Source: Prochlorococcus sp. AG-418-K17
GTDB taxonomy: Bacteria; Cyanobacteriota; Cyanobacteriia; PCC-6307; Cyanobiaceae
Assembly: GCA_003214055.1 (NCBI GenBank)
Contig: QCMD01000003.1
Coordinates: forward strand, 1 to 64,000
Length of the DNA: 64,000 bases
Reading direction: 5' to 3'
In this document: piece after piece, positions 60,599 through 64,000 of the stretch
How the letters are laid out: the number at the start of each line of letters is the position of its first letter
How positions within the stretch are numbered: position 1 is the stretch's first letter
Translations under genes and position numbers: made by a program
The notes under the pieces: generated by a model
What the model saw: only the letters and a program-made list of their open reading frames with translations
Databases searched by the model: none
Told to the model about the DNA's origin: nothing

Positions 60599-62068
60599 AT
60601 GATCAAACTTTTTAATACTTTAAGCAAAAAAGTTGAGGTTTTTAAGCCTATTGATGATGTAGTAAAAATTTATTGTTGTGGGGTAACTGTTTATGATTTA
60701 TGTCATCTTGGTCATGCCAGAAGTTATATCGCTTGGGATGTATTGAGAAGATTTTTAATTTACAGTGATTTCAAAGTGAAGTATGTTCAAAATTTTACAG
60801 ATATTGATGACAAGATCTTAAAAAGAGCGAAAGAAGAAAGCAGTTCAATGAAGGAAGTATCTGAAAAAAATATCATTGAATTTCATAAAGATATGGATTC
60901 TTTAGGGATAATGCGTCCGGATAGCATGCCAAGGGCAACGAATCATATATGCAATATCTGCTCCTTCATAACAATCCTTGAAGACAAAGGTTATGCATAC
61001 TCTAGGGATGGAGATGTTTATTATTCTGTTTTCAAAAATAAAAATTATGGAAAGCTAAGTAATCAAAATTTACAAGAACAAAGTATCAATCAGCAAGGAA
61101 GAATGTTTAATGAAGAAAATAGTAAAAAAATTAATCCGCAAGATTTTGCGCTATGGAAAAAAGCCAAAGATGATGAACCATTTTTTGATTCGCCATGGGG
61201 TAAAGGTAGGCCAGGATGGCATATTGAATGTTCGGCGATGGTTAAAGATGAATTAGGCGATACTATCGATATCCATTTAGGTGGTTCTGATTTGATTTTT
61301 CCACATCATGAGAATGAAATCGCCCAATCAGAAGCAGCCAATGGCAAAAAGCTAGCGAACTATTGGTTACACAATGGGATGGTCAATGTAAATGGACAAA
61401 AGATGAGTAAATCCCTTAAAAATTTTAAAACTATCAGAGAGCTAATTAAGTCAGGTATAAGCCCTATGACTTTGCGATATTTTGTTATGACTGTGAATTA
61501 TAGAAAACCACTTGATTTTACTGAAGAAGCTTTAATGAGTGCTTCAGAAGCTTGGAAAAACATTAATGTAGCCCTTTCTTTTTTGGACCTTACAAAAGAT
61601 GCTTTTAAATCTATTGATAAGAATGAATCTATCGAAGACGAATATAAAGAGAAAATAAGCTTTCAATTATCTCAAAAAAAGCTTAAATTTTCTGAGGCTC
61701 TTGGAAATGACCTTAATACAGCAGGTGCTATTGCAATTATTTACGATTTAGCAAAACCATTAAAAAACTTTTTAAACCAATTTCAAAGGGTCGAAGGTTT
61801 TAAAATAGACCTAAATGAAAAATTCTTTCTACTTGAGAATTTTAAAACTCTTGAAAAGTTGACTGAGGTACTTGGTCTTAAAAAAGAGGTTTTAGTAAAA
61901 GAAAGTAAAATAAAAGAAGAAGAAATATCAATGCTTATTAATGAAAGATTGAAAGCAAAAAAAGAAAAGAATTATACGAAGGCCGATGAAATTAGGAATT
62001 TGTTAAAAGAAAAAGGTATTGAACTTATTGATCAATCAAAGGAAATAACAACATGGATAAGGGTCTAA
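60599..62068 (+). CDS. cysS: Cysteinyl-tRNA synthetase
   Basis: 489 residues: VKIYCCGVTVYDLCHLGHAR holds the zinc Cys and HIGH-like motif; GWHIECSAMVKDELG and FPHHENEIAQSEAANG follow; QKMSKSLKNFKT is the KMSKS loop. All hallmarks of CysS. 23 bp after polA on the same strand. Confidence 0.98.
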   Translation: MIKLFNTLSKKVEVFKPIDDVVKIYCCGVTVYDLCHLGHARSYIAWDVLRRFLIYSDFKVKYVQNFTDIDDKILKRAKEESSSMKEVSEKNIIEFHKDMDSLGIMRPDSMPRATNHICNICSFITILEDKGYAYSRDGDVYYSVFKNKNYGKLSNQNLQEQSINQQGRMFNEENSKKINPQDFALWKKAKDDEPFFDSPWGKGRPGWHIECSAMVKDELGDTIDIHLGGSDLIFPHHENEIAQSEAANGKKLANYWLHNGMVNVNGQKMSKSLKNFKTIRELIKSGISPMTLRYFVMTVNYRKPLDFTEEALMSASEAWKNINVALSFLDLTKDAFKSIDKNESIEDEYKEKISFQLSQKKLKFSEALGNDLNTAGAIAIIYDLAKPLKNFLNQFQRVEGFKIDLNEKFFLLENFKTLEKLTEVLGLKKEVLVKESKIKEEEISMLINERLKAKKEKNYTKADEIRNLLKEKGIELIDQSKEITTWIRV

Positions 62069-62150
62069 ATTTTAAGAAAAAAACCAATTTGAAATTTTTG
62101 TTTTTTAAATACACCTTTAAATGGGAAGATATTAGAAATATCAGAGAAAA

Positions 62151-63380
62151 TTGAAATACATTACTGTGCTCGGTTCTACTGGTTCAATTGGGACTCAAAC
62201 TCTCGAAATAGCTAGTGAGCAGCCTGATAAATTTAAAGCCGTAGCTCTTTCGGCAGGAAGAAATATTAATTTATTAACAGAACAAGTTAAAACACATAAA
62301 CCAGAAGTAGTTGCGATTGAGGATGAAAATCTTATAGAAGATTTAAAAGATAATATTAATAACTTAGATTTGGATAGTACTCCCTTGGTTTTGAGTGGCA
62401 AGGAGGGGATTAACGCTGTTGCAGCATGGGATAAGGCAGATACTGTGGTTACAGGGATAGTAGGATGTGCAGGCTTAATTCCAACAATGTCAGCAATTAA
62501 TGCGGGGAAAAATATTGCACTTGCTAACAAAGAAACTTTAATTGCGGCAGGACCAATTGTAATTCCTGCATTAAAGAAAAATAATAGTAGGCTTTTACCT
62601 GCTGATTCAGAACATTCTGCTATCTTTCAATGTTTACAAGGATTACCCAATTATGAAAATGCAGATTTTTCGACAGGAGAGATACCTAAAGGTTTAAAAG
62701 CCATACATTTAACAGCTTCTGGTGGTGCTTTCAGAGATTGGGCCGTTGAGGATTTAAAACATGTCACAGTGGAAGATGCAACTTCACATCCTAATTGGGA
62801 TATGGGAAAAAAAATAACTGTAGATTCTGCAACTCTTATGAATAAAGGATTAGAAGTTATAGAAGCTCATTATTTATTTGGGACCTCTTACGAAAATATC
62901 GAAATAGTTATCCACCCTCAAAGTATTATTCATTCAATGATTGAGATGGAAGATTCTTCAGTATTAGCTCAATTAGGTTGGCCAGATATGAAACTACCCA
63001 TTTTATATGCGATGAGTTGGCCTGAAAGATTTAAAACAAATTGGAAAAGATTAAACCTAAGTGAAATTGGAAAATTAACTTTTAAAGAGCCAGACGAGTT
63101 TAAATATCCATGCATGGGACTTGCCTATGCCGCAGGAAAATCTTCTGGGACTATGCCTGCAGTTTTAAATGCTGCTAATGAAATGGCTGTTGAACAATTC
63201 CTTAAAGAAAAAATTTCTTTTCAAGAAATTCCAACATTTATAAGTAAAGCTTGTGAATCACATATGGAGAATTTGAATTTGAGACCCGAATTGGAGGATA
63301 TTCTTGAAGTAGACAATTGGGCAAGACTTTTTGTTGAGCAAGAAATTAAAAAAGGGAAAAAATACGTAAGTATTGGATAA
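62151..63380 (+). CDS. dxr: 1-deoxy-D-xylulose 5-phosphate reductoisomerase
   Basis: 409 residues from TTG 62151. [18 protein letters not shown] (NADPH-binding), [28 protein letters not shown] and [11 protein letters not shown] confirm Dxr, which makes 2-C-methylerythritol 4-phosphate in the MEP isoprenoid pathway. TTG is the only start near the conserved N-terminus. Confidence 0.98.
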   Translation: MKYITVLGSTGSIGTQTLEIASEQPDKFKAVALSAGRNINLLTEQVKTHKPEVVAIEDENLIEDLKDNINNLDLDSTPLVLSGKEGINAVAAWDKADTVVTGIVGCAGLIPTMSAINAGKNIALANKETLIAAGPIVIPALKKNNSRLLPADSEHSAIFQCLQGLPNYENADFSTGEIPKGLKAIHLTASGGAFRDWAVEDLKHVTVEDATSHPNWDMGKKITVDSATLMNKGLEVIEAHYLFGTSYENIEIVIHPQSIIHSMIEMEDSSVLAQLGWPDMKLPILYAMSWPERFKTNWKRLNLSEIGKLTFKEPDEFKYPCMGLAYAAGKSSGTMPAVLNAANEMAVEQFLKEKISFQEIPTFISKACESHMENLNLRPELEDILEVDNWARLFVEQEIKKGKKYVSIG

Positions 63381-63382
63381 AA

Positions 63383-63727
63383 GTGAATATAAAAAAACAT
63401 CTTCTACTATGCGCAACACCCACAAAACAGAAATGCTTTAAAGGCAATGAAGGGCAAAAAACATGGGAATGTCTGAAAAAGACTTTAAAAAAATTTGAGA
63501 ATGATCCCTGTACAAAAAACGTTCATATATTAAGATCAAAAGCTGACTGTTTAAGGATATGCAAGAACGGCCCAATTCTTCTTGTGTGGCCTGATGGTAT
63601 TTGGTATGAGAAAGTTTCTCCAGAAAAAATTTCTGAAATTTTTACCTCACATATTATTAACGGTAAGCCAATAGAAAAATGGATTTTCAAAAAAACACCA
63701 TTTTTAAATAGTTCTAGATACTCATAA
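63383..63727 (+). CDS. Thioredoxin-like [2Fe-2S] ferredoxin family protein
   Basis: 114 residues, GTG start. HLLLCATPTKQKCF and LRSKADCLRICKNGPILLVWP then WYEKVSPEKISEIF are the four-Cys pattern of thioredoxin-like ferredoxins (C-x10-13-C, C-x3-C). Electron carrier of unknown partner. Overlaps the convergent hydrolase by 14 bp; 2 bp after dxr. Confidence 0.85.
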   Translation: MNIKKHLLLCATPTKQKCFKGNEGQKTWECLKKTLKKFENDPCTKNVHILRSKADCLRICKNGPILLVWPDGIWYEKVSPEKISEIFTSHIINGKPIEKWIFKKTPFLNSSRYS

Positions 63728-64000
63728 ACCAGTTCTTTACGACTTCGTCTGACCAGCAGCCATTAATCGAATGAAAACCATTATGACCTCCTTTTTCAGT
63801 TATAAAAATAGTGAATTTATCAATAGATTCTTTTCTTAAATTCAAAGTATCCTTATATGGAACCCAGGGATCATCCTTGGCATGAATAAAAAGCATTGGA
63901 GGTAATTTTTTTATTGATTTTTGGATTCTAAATATTGGAGAAGCTTTAATATAATAATCCTCCAAAGAATTAAATCCCCAACTAGGAGCTGTAAATTTCT
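63714..64000 (-). CDS. Alpha/beta hydrolase, YheT-like (C-terminal part)
   Basis: About 95 residues visible; the frame is open to the right edge. FTAPSWGFNSLEDYYIKASP then PPMLFIHAKDDPWVPYKDT (catalytic Asp region) and EKGGHNGFHS (catalytic His) match the YheT-type hydrolase family. The nucleophile lies outside the window. Acts on unknown esters. Confidence 0.85.
   Translation of the reverse strand, partial: KFTAPSWGFNSLEDYYIKASPIFRIQKSIKKLPPMLFIHAKDDPWVPYKDTLNLRKESIDKFTIFITEKGGHNGFHSINGCWSDEVVKNWFMSI

Overview
The window looks like a chromosome segment of a high-light-adapted Prochlorococcus or a very close relative. The DNA is strongly AT-rich, genes are short and tightly packed, and the gene set is cyanobacterial: psbY, ycf54, crtH, several high-light-inducible (Hli) proteins, a porin pair, DUF1651/DUF3303/DUF3764 families. 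No phage structural gene, transposase, integrase or CRISPR array was found.

Layout. 1-12.9 kb is conserved core: recB (partial)/recC, ycf54, pdxJ, plsC, bolA-grxD, an atypical response regulator, crtH, trmFO, psbY, tRNA-Lys and an Hli gene with a light-response promoter motif. 13-18.5 kb holds two almost identical porin genes flanking a TPR-sulfotransferase gene; both porin leaders carry a match to the Yfr1 sRNA seed. 18.98-28.5 kb is the most unusual part: an intact tRNA-Pro followed by a row of tRNA-Pro 3' fragments, each starting a new cargo unit. Most fragments are followed by the same kind of terminator, and most units carry paired short direct repeats, often at 11-bp pitch, near one or both ends. 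This looks like serial integration of small elements without their own recombinase, of the kind called tycheposons in Prochlorococcus. Cargo includes a prepilin-Excalibur-nuclease fusion, a DUF411/DUF3721/PepSY-type metal set, DsrE, DUF3303/DUF3764/NTF2-like proteins, and an inverted pair of a putative small RNA whose stem shows compensatory changes.

28.6-37.4 kb is an accessory zone: rluF, an Hli protein, DUF1651 proteins, an SRAP protein, many membrane or coiled miniproteins, an odd PsbF-like protein without the heme histidine, and several candidate small RNAs. 37.7-40.1 kb has three FkbM methyltransferases. 40.5-50.8 kb has DoxX, an NSS transporter, a SelO-type protein, a cupin, an Hli operon and a TPR lipoprotein. 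50.9-54.6 kb has a poly-Gly secreted protein, an SGNH-like protein and a carbamoyltransferase. 54.6-64 kb returns to core: ferritin-like protein, ychF, an HlyD-type adaptor, polA, cysS, dxr, a 2Fe-2S protein and a partial YheT-type hydrolase.

How it works together: core housekeeping blocks are interrupted by an integration hotspot at tRNA-Pro and by a zone of stress- and light-related small genes. A promoter-like motif (ATTGACA-n-TCGATCTAA) recurs before several accessory genes, which suggests they share regulation. All calls come from reading the sequence; no database search was run.
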